NCBI RefSeq assembly: GCF_001049495.1
Contig: NZ_CDWI01000011.1
Span: forward strand, 1-64,000
Length of the DNA: 64,000 bases
From: Microbacterium sp. 3J1
GTDB taxonomy: Bacteria; Actinomycetota; Actinomycetes; Actinomycetales; Microbacteriaceae
Direction: 5' to 3'
How positions within the stretch are numbered: position 1 is the stretch's first letter; every line of letters starts with the position of its first letter. A program made the position numbers and the translations under genes. A model generated the notes under the pieces. It was not told the origin of the DNA. It saw only the letters and a program-made list of their open reading frames with translations, and made no database searches. Below are positions 18,521 through 28,312 of the stretch, one piece after another.

Positions 18521-18538
18521 GCCCCCGAGACTACGCGC

Positions 18539-19816
18539 TCAGTCGGCCTGGTTGCCGACGGAGCAGGTGTCCTGATCGACCGACTGGCCCGAGATCTCGG
18601 GCGGCAGGGTCGCCCGTACCTCGGGGGCGGCTGTCTCGGGGGCAGCTGTCTCGGGGGCGGCGGACTCGACCGGCTGTGCCGGGTCGGTCGGCGTCGCCAG
18701 TTCCACGCTGTTGTTCGTCGCCACGTCGCCCGACAGCGTGATCGGCTCGCCGGCGATGAGGGCGGCCCACAGCGGCTCGGCCGCGTCGTAGTCGGGGACG
18801 ACCTTGATCCCCGGGTTGTCGGGGTCGTCCAGGTTGGGGTACTGCACGAACACGAAGTCCGAGAAGGGGACGCCGCGCAGCGCGAGAGCGAGCTGACCGA
18901 TCGTGAGCGGGTTGCTCAGCGACTCGCTCGGCACGATGTTGTCGGCGACGGTGTTCGCGAGCCGCAGCGCCTTCGCCGGGTCCGTCAGGGTCTCCGCGCT
19001 GAGGATCTTCTTGGCGAGGCGCGACATGTACTGCTGCTGATTCGAGATGCGCGCGAGATCGCTCTCGTCGCCGACCCCGTGCCGTGTCCGGATGAAGGCC
19101 AGCGCATCGGCGCCGGTGATCGTGTGACGGCCGGGAGGCAGGTCGATGCCCGCCTGGCGGTCGCTGATCCCGTCACCGGCCACGCAGACCTCGACGCCGC
19201 CGATCGCCTCGGTGATCTCGATGACGCCGTCGAAGCTGATCTTCGCCGCGAAGCCGATGGGGATGTCGCTCAGCAGGGTGACGGTCTGGGCGATGCACGA
19301 GATGCCGCCGTGGTCGAAGACGGAGTTCAGCGGCGCCTTCGACATGGCCGACGCCGTGGACCCGTCTTCCCTCGTGCATTCGGGCACTTCGACCATGAGG
19401 TCTCTGGGGAACGACACCACGGTGACGCTGCGGGGCGCAGCCGAGACGTGGACGAGCAGGTTCACGTCGTTGCGAGTGCCCTCGTCGGTGTCTTCGCAGC
19501 GCTCCCCGAGAAGCTGCGTCGAGATCTCGCCGCACTCGTCGGTGCCGACGACGAGGATGCTGAACGCCTCGTCGTCGGGGTAGGCGCCGAGCGACGGGGG
19601 AGCGACGTCCGCGTCGCCCTCGAGGGCGACCGCCCCGTCGCCGACCCGATTGAGGACGTCGACGGCGATGAACGTCGCGACGGCGATCGATGAGGCGACC
19701 AGCACCGCGAGCGCGACGCCGGCGAGCTTGAGGAAGGTCGACAGCGCGCTGGGGGTCGGCAGACCCGCGTGACGCGCGACGGTGGAGCGCTTCGTGTCGT
19801 CGAGGGGCCCGGACAT
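18539..19816 (-). CDS. LytR-CpsA-Psr (LCP) family cell-wall glycopolymer transferase
   Basis: A 425-residue membrane-anchored protein: helix at about residues 28-52, then an extracellular LCP domain with FSILVVGTD, TRNDVNLLVHVS, VTVVSFPRDLMVEVP and the arginine-rich ALAFIRTRHGVGDESDLARISNQQQYM. LCP enzymes attach teichoic-acid-like polymers or arabinogalactan-type glycans to peptidoglycan. The last 60 residues are a Pro/Ala/Thr-rich low-complexity tail containing a repeated AAPET unit and ending with a Cys. TAGGCT ends 7 nt before ATG 19816. Confidence 0.88.
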   Translation of the reverse strand: MSGPLDDTKRSTVARHAGLPTPSALSTFLKLAGVALAVLVASSIAVATFIAVDVLNRVGDGAVALEGDADVAPPSLGAYPDDEAFSILVVGTDECGEISTQLLGERCEDTDEGTRNDVNLLVHVSAAPRSVTVVSFPRDLMVEVPECTREDGSTASAMSKAPLNSVFDHGGISCIAQTVTLLSDIPIGFAAKISFDGVIEITEAIGGVEVCVAGDGISDRQAGIDLPPGRHTITGADALAFIRTRHGVGDESDLARISNQQQYMSRLAKKILSAETLTDPAKALRLANTVADNIVPSESLSNPLTIGQLALALRGVPFSDFVFVQYPNLDDPDNPGIKVVPDYDAAEPLWAALIAGEPITLSGDVATNNSVELATPTDPAQPVESAAPETAAPETAAPEVRATLPPEISGQSVDQDTCSVGNQAD

Positions 19817-19868
19817 GCCGCAGAGCCTACCCGGGAGCTGCGATGTTACGGCCGCATGACGTTTCTGA

Positions 19869-19904
19869 GAATAACTTGCAGGGAATTAGTTAGTGATGAA
19901 TACT
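19869..19904 (+). promoter_or_regulatory. Promoter of sugar ABC operon with near-direct repeats
   Basis: TTGCAG (19876-19881), a 17-bp spacer and AATACT (19899-19904) form a good promoter in an AT-rich pocket. GAATAACTT (19869) and GAATTAGTT (19883) repeat 14 bp apart across the -35, a possible regulator site. Transcription would begin about 50 nt before the lipoprotein start. Confidence 0.55.
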
Positions 19905-19960
19905 TTTTCCTAGCCGGGTGGGTCCCGATGCCACCAGGACGTTCAAAGAGGAGATCCCTG

Positions 19961-21256
19961 ATGCACAAGCGCATTCTTTCGGCCGTGGCGCTCGGCGCCG
20001 CGGCCACCCTGGGCCTCGCGGGCTGTGCCGGCGGTAGCGGCACGGACAACGGCGGGGCAGTCGACGGAGAGGGCCAGGAGCTCACCGTCTGGATCATGAA
20101 GGGCACCAACCCCGATTCGACGGCGTTCTACGACGCCGTGTCGGAGGCCTTCGAGGAGGAGACCGGTGCCACGGTCAAGATCGAGGAGATCCAGTGGGCC
20201 GATGCCCATGACCGGTTCGTGACCTCGATCGCCGGCGGAACCACGCCGGACATCGCCGAGACCGGCACGACCTGGACCGCGGAGTTCGCGGATGCGGGCG
20301 CGCTCGAGCCGCTCGACGAGTACGTCGACGCGGAGGACGGTCTCCGCGACGACCTCGTCGAGGGACTCGCCGTCGCCGGCACCTATGACGAAGAGCTCTA
20401 CGGCATGCCGTGGTACGCGGGCGTCCGTTCGCTCGTCTACCGCACCGACGTGTTCGAGGAGCTCGGACTCGAGGCGCCGAAGACGTGGGACGACATCGTC
20501 GCGGCGGGCGAGGCCATCAAGGCCGCCAAGCCCGACATGCTGCCGTTCCCCGTGCCCGGTGACGCCGAGTTCCAGGTGTACCCCTGGGTCTGGGGCGCCG
20601 GTGGCGAGGTCGCCACGAAGGACGGCGACACGTGGACCAGCGAGCTCGACAGCGAGGAGTCGCAGGCCGGCCTCGAGTTCTACACGGGACTCGCGACGGA
20701 GCACGGCTTCTCGTCGGCCGGTGCCACCACGTGGAAGGAGACGGACCTCCGTGACGCGTTCACGCAGGGCAACGTCGCCATGATGCTCTCCGGATCGTGG
20801 ACGCCGAAGGCGCTCATCGAGGCCAACCCCGAGCTCGAAGGCAAGATCGGCGCGGCCGTGATCCCCGGTGAGGACGGCGGCATCGCTCCGTCCGTGCTCG
20901 GCGGATCGCACCTCTCGGTCTTCAACACGACCGAGAACGCCGACCTCTCCTGGGAGTTCGTCAAGCTCATGACCACGGGTGAGTTCGCCGAGAAGTGGGC
21001 GGACGAGACCGGTTACTTCCCGGGCGTCCAGTCGGCGATGGAAGAGGCTCTCGCCTCGACCGACCCGCTGGTGGCTCCGTTCGCCGAGCAGATGGTCGAG
21101 GGTGGCGCATCCGTTCCGGTGACGCCGAACTTCGGCGCTGTGCAGGCGAAGAAGACGACCAACTCGATGATCCAGGCCATCCTCAGCGGGCAGAAGGACG
21201 TCGCCACGGCGACGAAGGACGCCGCTGCTGAGATGACCGACCTGCTCAACCAGTAA
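19961..21256 (+). CDS. Sugar ABC transporter substrate-binding lipoprotein
   Basis: A 431-residue family-1 extracellular solute-binding protein with signal peptide and lipobox LGLAGC (Cys about 23), a Gly/Asp-rich linker and the mature motif LTVWIMKGTNPDSTAFYDAV. The core ends AILSGQKDVATATKDAAAEM, typical of carbohydrate binders. The ATG at 19961 follows AGAGGAG; an in-frame extension upstream would block the signal peptide. First gene of the importer operon; the cytoplasmic GH3 glycosidase downstream implies an oligosaccharide, perhaps GlcNAc-containing. Confidence 0.9.
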   Translation: MHKRILSAVALGAAATLGLAGCAGGSGTDNGGAVDGEGQELTVWIMKGTNPDSTAFYDAVSEAFEEETGATVKIEEIQWADAHDRFVTSIAGGTTPDIAETGTTWTAEFADAGALEPLDEYVDAEDGLRDDLVEGLAVAGTYDEELYGMPWYAGVRSLVYRTDVFEELGLEAPKTWDDIVAAGEAIKAAKPDMLPFPVPGDAEFQVYPWVWGAGGEVATKDGDTWTSELDSEESQAGLEFYTGLATEHGFSSAGATTWKETDLRDAFTQGNVAMMLSGSWTPKALIEANPELEGKIGAAVIPGEDGGIAPSVLGGSHLSVFNTTENADLSWEFVKLMTTGEFAEKWADETGYFPGVQSAMEEALASTDPLVAPFAEQMVEGGASVPVTPNFGAVQAKKTTNSMIQAILSGQKDVATATKDAAAEMTDLLNQ

Positions 21257-21270
21257 GGCTGTATCTCTCC

Positions 21271-22248
21271 ATGTCGATGGTGCACGCGCCACTGCCGGCC
21301 ACGAAGGCGGAGCCCACCTCCGCCTCCGTGGCCGGCGGCCAGCCGAAGAAGCGGGGCCTCTCGCTGATCACGGCCCGCCCCTGGCTCCTCCTCGCCCCGG
21401 GCCTGGTCATCCTCGCGGTGCTCATGCTCTGGCCGCTCATCCAGGTCTTCATCTACTCGCTCCAGGACTACGGACTCCGCGAGATCAACACGGGTGAGAA
21501 CAACTGGATCGGCTTCCAGAACTACGTCGAGGCGATCACCAACCCGACGCTGTGGACGGTCGTCCTGCCGAACACGGTCGGTTTCGCGGCCGTCGCCGTG
21601 TTCGTCACGGTCGCCGTCGGCACGCTCGTCGCCCTGCTGCTGGCGAAGCTCGGCACGGTGTGGCGCACCATCGTCTCGAGCTGCATCATGGTCGCCTGGG
21701 CGATGCCCGCGGTGACCGGCACCTACGTCTGGACTTTCATCTTCGATGCCGACCGAGGCATCTTCAACTCCGTCCTGCAGAGCCTCGGCCTGATGGACGA
21801 GCCCGTCAACTGGTTCACCAACCAGTGGTCGTTCTACGCCATCGTGCTCCTGAACGTCGTGCACCACGGGTTCCCGTTCGTCGCCATCACCGTGCTCGCG
21901 GGCCTTCTCGGCGTCTCGAAGGAGATGCTCGAGGCCGCCGCCCTCGACGGCGCGAACGCCTGGATGCGCTTCTGGAAGATCATCTTCCCGACGCTCAAGC
22001 CCGTGTTCTCGGTCGTGATCATCCTTTCGACGATCTGGGACTTCAAGGTCTTCGCGCAGGTCTATCTCATGCCCGGAGGTGGCGGGGGCAACCGATCGGT
22101 CCTGAACCTGGGCGTCTGGTCGTACGTGGAGTCCTTCGGCCAGAACCGCTACGGATTCGGTGCGGCGCTCGCCGTGCTGCTCACCCTCGTCCTGATCGGC
22201 ATCACGATCGTCTACATCCGCTCCCTCATGAAGGAGGACGAGCTGTGA
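21271..22248 (+). CDS. Sugar ABC transporter permease, MalF type
   Basis: A 325-residue permease with six membrane helices and the cytoplasmic EAA loop EMLEAAALDGANAWMRFWKIIFPTLKP, which docks an ATPase. A Gly-rich linker and basic segment precede the first helix. No ATPase gene is present in this operon, so an MsiK-like shared ATPase elsewhere probably energises it. The stop overlaps the next permease start (GTGA). Confidence 0.92.
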   Translation: MSMVHAPLPATKAEPTSASVAGGQPKKRGLSLITARPWLLLAPGLVILAVLMLWPLIQVFIYSLQDYGLREINTGENNWIGFQNYVEAITNPTLWTVVLPNTVGFAAVAVFVTVAVGTLVALLLAKLGTVWRTIVSSCIMVAWAMPAVTGTYVWTFIFDADRGIFNSVLQSLGLMDEPVNWFTNQWSFYAIVLLNVVHHGFPFVAITVLAGLLGVSKEMLEAAALDGANAWMRFWKIIFPTLKPVFSVVIILSTIWDFKVFAQVYLMPGGGGGNRSVLNLGVWSYVESFGQNRYGFGAALAVLLTLVLIGITIVYIRSLMKEDEL

Positions 22249-23078
22249 ATCCCCGCCCGTCTGTCATGTCGCGCGTCGGCACCGGGATCGCGATCGCCGC
22301 GGTCCTGATCTTCACGCTCTTCCCGGTCTACTGGATGGTCTCCAGCGCGCTCGATGCCAAGGCCTCGAGCGGTGGGCAGTCGCTGCTGCCGCAGGAGTTC
22401 ACGTTCGACAACTTCGCCTACGTCCTCACCGACGGCGGCTTCGGCACCTACCTGCGGAACTCGGCGATCGTCGCGGTCGTGACCGTGCTCGTGAGTGCGC
22501 TCGTCTGCCTGCTGGCGGCCGTGGCCGTGGCGCGGTTCAAGTTCAAGTTCCGCACGACGATCCTGATGATGATCCTCGTCGTGCAGATGGTCCCGCTCGA
22601 AGCGCTCGTCATCCCGCTGTTCCTGCAGGTGAAGAGCCTGGGGCTGCTCAACAGCATCCTGGGTCTGATGGTCGTGTACGTCGCCCTGTCGCTCGCCTTC
22701 GGCATCTGGATGCTGCGCGGGTTCGTCGCGGCGGTGCCGGTCGAGCTCGAGGAGGCCGCCTACATCGACGGTGCCAGCTGGTGGCGGATGTTCCGCTCGA
22801 TCCTGCTGCCGCTCGTGATGCCCGGACTCGTCGCCACGAGCATCTTCAGCTTCATCACCGCCTGGAACGAGTTCATCTTCGCGATGACGATCCTCGGCAG
22901 CGCCACCGACCAGTACACCGTCTCGATCGGCCTGAAGTCGTTCTTCGGACTGCACGCGAACGACTGGGGCAGCATCATGGCCGCCTCCACGATCATCACG
23001 ATCCCGGTCATGATCTTCTTCGTGATCGTGCAGCGTCGCCTCTCGGCCGGGATGGTCGCAGGAGCCGTGAAGGGATGA
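22245..23078 (+). CDS. Sugar ABC transporter permease, MalG type
   Basis: A 277-residue six-helix permease, with EAA motif ELEEAAYIDGASWWRMFRSILLPLVMPG and C-terminal RRLSAGMVAGAVKG, both characteristic of MalG-like subunits. GTG 22245 overlaps the preceding stop, and its own stop overlaps the glycosidase start (ATGA), showing tight translational coupling across three genes. Confidence 0.92.
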   Translation: MNPRPSVMSRVGTGIAIAAVLIFTLFPVYWMVSSALDAKASSGGQSLLPQEFTFDNFAYVLTDGGFGTYLRNSAIVAVVTVLVSALVCLLAAVAVARFKFKFRTTILMMILVVQMVPLEALVIPLFLQVKSLGLLNSILGLMVVYVALSLAFGIWMLRGFVAAVPVELEEAAYIDGASWWRMFRSILLPLVMPGLVATSIFSFITAWNEFIFAMTILGSATDQYTVSIGLKSFFGLHANDWGSIMAASTIITIPVMIFFVIVQRRLSAGMVAGAVKG

Positions 23079-24598
23079 CCGACGAGCTCGCCCGCCTGGC
23101 CAACGGTGTGCTGTGGCCGGGGTTCTTCGGCACGGAGGCACCGGAGTGGCTCCTCGGAGAACTCCGCGACGGCCTCGCCGGGGTGGTGTATTTCGGGCAG
23201 AACATCGGCGACGGGCTGCCGCGTCTGAGTGACGAGATCCTGCGCGCCAACCCCGCCGCGCTGATCGGCATCGACGAGGAGGGCGGCAGCGTGACCCGGC
23301 TCGAGTCGGCCACGGGCTCGACTCTCCCCGGGGCGGCGCAGCTCGGACGTGTCGACGACGTCGAGGCGACGCGCGCGACCGGTGTCGAGCTCGCGAGACG
23401 CGTCGGCGCGATCGGCGGCAACGTGGTGCTCGGTCCGGTGGCCGATGTGAACACCGATCCGCGCAACCCGGTGATCGGGGTGCGCTCCTTCGGCAGCGAC
23501 GAGGGCCTCGTGTCGCGGCACGTGGTGGCCGAGGTCGAGGGCATCCAGAGCCGGCCGGTGGCCGCCTGCGTCAAGCACTTCCCCGGGCACGGCGACACCC
23601 ATCTCGACTCCCACCACGCCCTGCCGGTGATCTCACTCGACATCGACGAGTTCGAGCGTGTGCACCTGGAGCCGTTCCGCCGCGCGGTGGAGGCGGGCGT
23701 CGACTCGATCATGACGGCGCACATCGTCGTACCGGAGTGGGGACCCGAGCCCGCGACCCTGAACCCCCGGGTGCTGGGCATGCTGCGCGGCTGGGGCTTC
23801 GAGGGCGTCATCATCACGGATGCGCTCGACATGGCCGCCATCCGTGAGACCGTCGGTCTCGGCGGTGGAGCCGCCGCAGCACTCGCCGCCGGCGCCGATC
23901 TGCTGTGCATCGGCAACCCGACGAATCCGGGCGCCGCAGCGCTCCCGGACCAGGATCGACAGGACTTCCTCGCGGCGAGGGACGGCATCGTCACCGCGCT
24001 ACGAGACGGATCCCTCTCGCGCGAGCGTGTGGAGGAGGCCGTGCAGCGCAACCGCGCTCTGGCGAGCACCCTGCGTGCACGGGCCGTATCCGGCCACTCG
24101 TCCGACGGCGGGCACGACGTCTACGACGGTGAGTCGATCGTCGCCCGCGCGGTGTCCGGAGCGGTCGCCGATGCGGCGGCCGTGTCCGTCGTGGACGCGC
24201 GTCGTCGTTCGACCCTCGCGGTGGACAGCGCGGCCCGCTACGTCGCGCGGGCTCTCGCCGGAGATGGCCACACCGTGCGCGTGGATGTCGCCCGCACGAC
24301 GGTCGCCGAGCAGGATGCTGCGCTCGACGCGGCGGTGGCGGCTCACGGGCTCACGGTCGTGCTGCTCGATCGTCCGGATGTCGACGATGATCAGCGGGCC
24401 CTCGTCGCCCGTGCCGCAGAGCGTGATCCCCACGCCGTGGCGGTCAATGTCGGCCTGCCCGCAGAGCGGCCCCTCGCGCTGCCCACGGTCGAGGTGGGTG
24501 CGGCGAGTCGCATCGGCGCCGAAGCCGCGAGGACGCGGCTGCGTGCCTCTCAGCCAAGAGGCGGATCGTCGCCCGACGGCGAAGGTTCGGCCGACTGA
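23075..24598 (+). CDS. Glycoside hydrolase family 3, NagZ-like beta-N-acetylhexosaminidase
   Basis: A 507-residue GH3 enzyme without signal peptide. KHFPGHGDTHLDSHH at 167-181 is the NagZ-type loop bearing the catalytic His/Asp dyad, and IITDALDM contains the nucleophile Asp249. Residues about 340-507 form a weaker C-terminal domain with little identity to a second GH3 domain. NagZ enzymes cleave GlcNAc from muropeptides or chitin fragments. Coupling to the ABC permeases suggests intracellular cleavage of an imported disaccharide. Confidence 0.88.
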   Translation: MTDELARLANGVLWPGFFGTEAPEWLLGELRDGLAGVVYFGQNIGDGLPRLSDEILRANPAALIGIDEEGGSVTRLESATGSTLPGAAQLGRVDDVEATRATGVELARRVGAIGGNVVLGPVADVNTDPRNPVIGVRSFGSDEGLVSRHVVAEVEGIQSRPVAACVKHFPGHGDTHLDSHHALPVISLDIDEFERVHLEPFRRAVEAGVDSIMTAHIVVPEWGPEPATLNPRVLGMLRGWGFEGVIITDALDMAAIRETVGLGGGAAAALAAGADLLCIGNPTNPGAAALPDQDRQDFLAARDGIVTALRDGSLSRERVEEAVQRNRALASTLRARAVSGHSSDGGHDVYDGESIVARAVSGAVADAAAVSVVDARRRSTLAVDSAARYVARALAGDGHTVRVDVARTTVAEQDAALDAAVAAHGLTVVLLDRPDVDDDQRALVARAAERDPHAVAVNVGLPAERPLALPTVEVGAASRIGAEAARTRLRASQPRGGSSPDGEGSAD

Positions 24599-24612
24599 GG
24601 CAGGATGGCACC

Positions 24613-25479
24613 GTGGACGCCGATGTTCTCGCGCTGGTGCGCCGATCCGTTCCCCGGTTGAGCGCAGCAGAGGCGCGCGTCGCGGAGACCATACTCGGCG
24701 ATCCCACACTCGTGGTCGACCTCGCCATCAACGACCTCGCCCAGCTCTGCAGCACGTCGCTGTCCACGGTCGCGCGCTTCGCCCAGTCCCTGGGGTTCAG
24801 TGGGTATCGGGAGCTCCGGGTGGCGGTCGCCCGCACGGTCACGCTGGCGCAGGCTCAGCAGGCGCGCTTCAGCCTCGACACCACCGCCATAGACCCGGAG
24901 GACGAGCCGTCCGCGGTCGCGGCGAAGCTCGCCGCTCAGGAGATCGACGCGATCGAGAAGACCGCCCTCGGCCTGGACGCCGCAGCTCTCGACAGGGTGG
25001 CGCTGGCGGTCGTGGCCGCGCGTCACATCGACCTTTTCGGCCAGGCCGCGTCGTCGCTCACGGCGCAGGATCTGCAGCAGAAGCTCGCGCGGATCGGCTG
25101 CTCGGTCGCGCACTCCGCCGATCCGCATCTGGCGCTGACGACGGCGTCGCTGCGCGGCTCGGACGACGTCGTGATCGCCTTCTCGCACGGCGGAGAGACG
25201 CTCGAGGTCGTGCGGGCGCTCGAGGTCGCGCGGGACGCGGGTGCGCTGTCGGTCGCGATCACGAGCGTGGCGGACTCGACTCTGGCGCTCGCCGCGGACG
25301 TGGTGCTGTTGACGCATGCGCAGGAGTCCCCGTTCCGCATGGCCGCGATGACGAGCCGCATCGCGCAGCTCGCGCTGGTGGACATCCTGTTCGTGCGCGT
25401 GGTGCAGCATCGGGGCGAGCCCGTCGTGATCCCTCTCCAGCTGACGCACGACGCCGCGGCGCCCGGCCGACGGCGCTGA
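24613..25479 (+). CDS. MurR/RpiR-family transcriptional regulator
   Basis: A 288-residue regulator: N-terminal HTH_6 (LSAAEARVAETILGDPTLVV, then LAQLCSTSLSTVARFAQSLGFSGY) and a C-terminal SIS sugar-phosphate-binding domain (about 125-260; VAARHIDLFGQAASS, VIAFSHGGETLEVVRALEVA). MurR/RpiR proteins sense phosphorylated (amino)sugars. It follows the glycosidase by 14 bp. CAGGAT (24601-24606) ends 6 nt before GTG 24613, so it may also have its own leaderless promoter. It probably controls the importer operon, and perhaps the peptide importer downstream. Confidence 0.88.
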   Translation: MDADVLALVRRSVPRLSAAEARVAETILGDPTLVVDLAINDLAQLCSTSLSTVARFAQSLGFSGYRELRVAVARTVTLAQAQQARFSLDTTAIDPEDEPSAVAAKLAAQEIDAIEKTALGLDAAALDRVALAVVAARHIDLFGQAASSLTAQDLQQKLARIGCSVAHSADPHLALTTASLRGSDDVVIAFSHGGETLEVVRALEVARDAGALSVAITSVADSTLALAADVVLLTHAQESPFRMAAMTSRIAQLALVDILFVRVVQHRGEPVVIPLQLTHDAAAPGRRR

Positions 25480-25527
25480 TCAGCAGACCCTGCGCACGGG
25501 GCGAGGCGGGGTGCAGGACGCCCGGCG

Positions 25528-26448
25528 TCAGTCGACGTGGTCGCGCGTGCTCGCGAGGGCGCGCGTGGCGATGCGGTGCGCACGAGCGAGACTGCCCGTG
25601 AGGGAGAGTCCCGTGAGGATGCCCGCGAGGAAGCCGGCGGCGAAGGCGTCGCCCGCGCCGATGCTCTCGACCACCGGGACGTCGAGCGCGGTGCTGTCGG
25701 TGCGCTCGGCGCCGTCGAACGCGGTCGCGCCGTCGGGGCTCGTCACGACCAGGTACCGCGGCTCGGGGAAGAGCGCGCGCAGACGGTCGGGATCGTCCGT
25801 GCCGAATACCGCGTCGGCATCCGGCCGCGTGCAGAACACGACATCGGCGCGGCGCGCGTAGTCGGCGATCACCGTGCGTCCGTGATCCTCCCGGCCGCGC
25901 CAGAGCGCCGGGCGCCAGTTCACGTCGAAGCTCAGCAGGCGCCCGTCTCGACGTTCGGCGAAGAGGGCGTCCTGTGCGGCGCGCGCCGAGTCCGACAGCG
26001 CCGGCGTGATGCCCGAGGTGTGCACCAGCACGGCCTCCGACAGAAGAGCGGATGCCGGGGGAGAAGCGAGCGTCGCCGGCGACATCGCCGCGGCGGCCGA
26101 CCCCGCGCGGTAGTAGTGCATGGTCCCGTCGACCGACCCGTCGGGACGAGGCGAGAGCTCCTTCACGTAGAGGCCCGTGGGGGCCTCGCCGTCGATCTCG
26201 ACGGCCGACGCGTCGACCTCGTGCCTGCGCAGCTCGGCGGTGAGGAAGCGACCGAATCCGTCGTCGCCGACGCGCGAGATCACGGCCGTGCGGATGCCTG
26301 CGGACGCCAGGGCGATCGCGGTGTTCCACTCGGCTCCCGCGAGCGAGCGATGGAACGTCCGGGCGTCCTCCAGCGGTGCGGCGGTCGCAGGGACGAGGGA
26401 GACCAGGCCCTCGCCGACGCAGACGGCGAGAGGAGACGTGTCGGGCAC
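25528..26448 (-). CDS. PfkB-family sugar kinase, KDG-kinase-like
   Basis: A 306-residue ribokinase-fold enzyme. The first PfkB region (FHRSLAGAEWNTAIALASAGI) and the C-terminal catalytic signature SIGAGDAFAAGFLAG (catalytic Asp) are intact. TGLYVKE and MHYYRAGSAAAAMSP resemble 2-keto-3-deoxygluconate kinases more than fructokinases. It converges on the RpiR gene, and its start (GTG 26448, TAATGT box 7 nt upstream) faces the peptide importer promoter. It may phosphorylate the sugar released by the neighbouring system; the substrate is inference. Confidence 0.85.
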   Translation of the reverse strand: MPDTSPLAVCVGEGLVSLVPATAAPLEDARTFHRSLAGAEWNTAIALASAGIRTAVISRVGDDGFGRFLTAELRRHEVDASAVEIDGEAPTGLYVKELSPRPDGSVDGTMHYYRAGSAAAAMSPATLASPPASALLSEAVLVHTSGITPALSDSARAAQDALFAERRDGRLLSFDVNWRPALWRGREDHGRTVIADYARRADVVFCTRPDADAVFGTDDPDRLRALFPEPRYLVVTSPDGATAFDGAERTDSTALDVPVVESIGAGDAFAAGFLAGILTGLSLTGSLARAHRIATRALASTRDHVD

Positions 26449-26497
26449 GTTCTGGACATTACCGGATCGCCTCGGTGGCCGAGCATCCGTAACAGGA

Positions 26498-26543
26498 ATG
26501 CAACCTGGAGGTGTTTTGCATCGGTCTGCGCACTGGGTAGCGT
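26498..26543 (+). promoter_or_regulatory. Promoter and inverted repeat upstream of peptide ABC operon
   Basis: TTGCAT (26516-26521), a 16-bp spacer and TAGCGT (26538-26543) form a promoter about 70 nt before the first gene. ATGCAA (26498-26503) and TTGCAT (26516-26521) form a 6-bp inverted repeat whose right arm is the -35 box, a plausible repressor site. Confidence 0.5.
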
Positions 26544-26617
26544 CGAGGAATCACCGTTTCCGGAGTCGACGACGTCTTCGGAACGCGCATTGCAGCGCTC
26601 GACAGGAAGGTCACACA

Positions 26618-28291
26618 ATGCACCACACAGTCATGCGTCGGCGAGGACTCCTCGCCGTCACCGGTGCGGCACTCGCCGCACTGGTCCTCTCCGGATGCGT
26701 CGCCAGCGAGCGCGGCGACGACAGCTCAGAGGGATCCGGCGATGTGGACGGCACATTCGTGTTCGCCGCGTCGTCCGACCCCGCGAGCCTCGACCCCGCC
26801 TTCGCCCAGGACGGCGAGAGCTTCCGCGTCTCGCGGCAGATCTTCGAGGGCCTCGTCGGCACCGAGCCCGGCACGGCCGACCCCGCTCCGCTGCTGGCCG
26901 AGTCGTGGGAGTCGTCGGAGGACGGCATGAGCCACACCTTCGCGCTGAAGGAGGACGTGACCTTCCACGACGGCACGCCGTTCAACGCCGAGGCCGTCTG
27001 CGCGAACTTCGACCGCTGGTACAACTGGACCGGCCTCGCCGCGTCCGAGGCGTTCGGCTACTACTACAACAAGCTCTTCAAGGGCTACGCCGAGAACCCC
27101 GCGGATGCCGTCTACAAGTCGTGCACGCCCGACGGCGACTACTCGGTGACCATCGAGCTGAACAAGCCCTTCGCCGGTTTCGTGGCGTCGCTGTCGCTCC
27201 CGTCGTTCGGCATGCAGAGCCCGTCGGCGCTCTCGGAGTTCGGCGCCGATGACGTCAGCGGCTCGGCCGAGGCCCCCGTGCTCTCCGAGTACGCGATGGG
27301 ACACCCGGTCGGAACCGGTCCGTACGAGTTCGAGGAGTGGGCACCGGGCGAGCAGGTCCGCCTCAAGGCCTACGGCGACTACTGGGGCGAGGCAGGACAG
27401 ATCGACGAGATCATCTTCCGCACCATCGACGACCCGACCGCTCGTCGCCAGGCGCTCGAATCCGGGTCGATCGACGGCTACGACCTCGTCGGTCCCGCCG
27501 ACACCCAGGCGCTCGAGGACGACGGCTTCACGATGGTGTCGCGCCCTCCGTTCACGATCCTCTACCTGGCGTTCAACCAGGCCCTCCCGGAGCTGCAGGA
27601 CCCGAAGGTCCGCGAGGCGCTCTCCTACGCGGTCGACAAGGACGCGCTTATCAGCCAGGTCCTGCCCGAGGGCACCGAGAAGGCGATCGAGTTCGTTCCC
27701 GACACCGTCAACGGCTACAACCCCGACGTCACGACGTACGACTACGACCCCGAGAAGGCCATGTCGTTGCTCGCGGAGGCCGGCTATGACGAGGCCAACC
27801 CGCTGAAGCTCACCTTCAACTACCCGGTCAACGTCTCGCGTCCGTACATGCCGGACCCCGAGCAGATCTTCACGGTGCTCTCGTCGCAGCTCGCCGAGGT
27901 CGGCGTCGAGACCACCCCGGTTTCGGAGGAGTGGGTCGAGTACCTCGACCGCACCACCGGCACGTCGGACCACGGCATCCACCTGCTCGGCTGGACCGGT
28001 GACTACAACGACACCGACAACTTCGTCGGCGTCTTCTTCGGGCAGCAGAGCTCGGAGTGGGGCTTCGACAACCCCGAGCTGTTCCAGAAGCTGAACGAGG
28101 CACGCGGCGTCTCGAACCTCGAGGACCAGACGGCCCTCTACGAGGAGATCAACGAGATGGTGGCGCAGTTCATCCCCGGTGTCCCGCTCGCGCACCCGGC
28201 GCCCACGCTGGCGTTCGACCCGCGCGTCGAGAGCTACCCGGCCAGCCCGGTGAACGACGAGGTCTTCACGGACATCGTCCTCACCGAGTAG
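26618..28291 (+). CDS. Dipeptide/oligopeptide ABC transporter substrate-binding lipoprotein
   Basis: A 557-residue family-5 solute-binding protein with signal peptide and lipobox LVLSGC. Conserved blocks include SLDPAFAQDGESFRVSRQIFEGL, LKEDVTFHDGTPFNAEAV, GTGPYEFEEW and the FNQALPELQDPKVREALSYAVDK region typical of DppA/OppA. ATG 26618 follows AGGAAGG. First gene of a four-gene operon. Family-5 proteins bind peptides, nickel chelates or oligosaccharides, so peptide specificity is likely but not certain. Confidence 0.9.
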   Translation: MHHTVMRRRGLLAVTGAALAALVLSGCVASERGDDSSEGSGDVDGTFVFAASSDPASLDPAFAQDGESFRVSRQIFEGLVGTEPGTADPAPLLAESWESSEDGMSHTFALKEDVTFHDGTPFNAEAVCANFDRWYNWTGLAASEAFGYYYNKLFKGYAENPADAVYKSCTPDGDYSVTIELNKPFAGFVASLSLPSFGMQSPSALSEFGADDVSGSAEAPVLSEYAMGHPVGTGPYEFEEWAPGEQVRLKAYGDYWGEAGQIDEIIFRTIDDPTARRQALESGSIDGYDLVGPADTQALEDDGFTMVSRPPFTILYLAFNQALPELQDPKVREALSYAVDKDALISQVLPEGTEKAIEFVPDTVNGYNPDVTTYDYDPEKAMSLLAEAGYDEANPLKLTFNYPVNVSRPYMPDPEQIFTVLSSQLAEVGVETTPVSEEWVEYLDRTTGTSDHGIHLLGWTGDYNDTDNFVGVFFGQQSSEWGFDNPELFQKLNEARGVSNLEDQTALYEEINEMVAQFIPGVPLAHPAPTLAFDPRVESYPASPVNDEVFTDIVLTE

Positions 28292-28312
28292 GACTGACCG
28301 ACGGATTCGTCA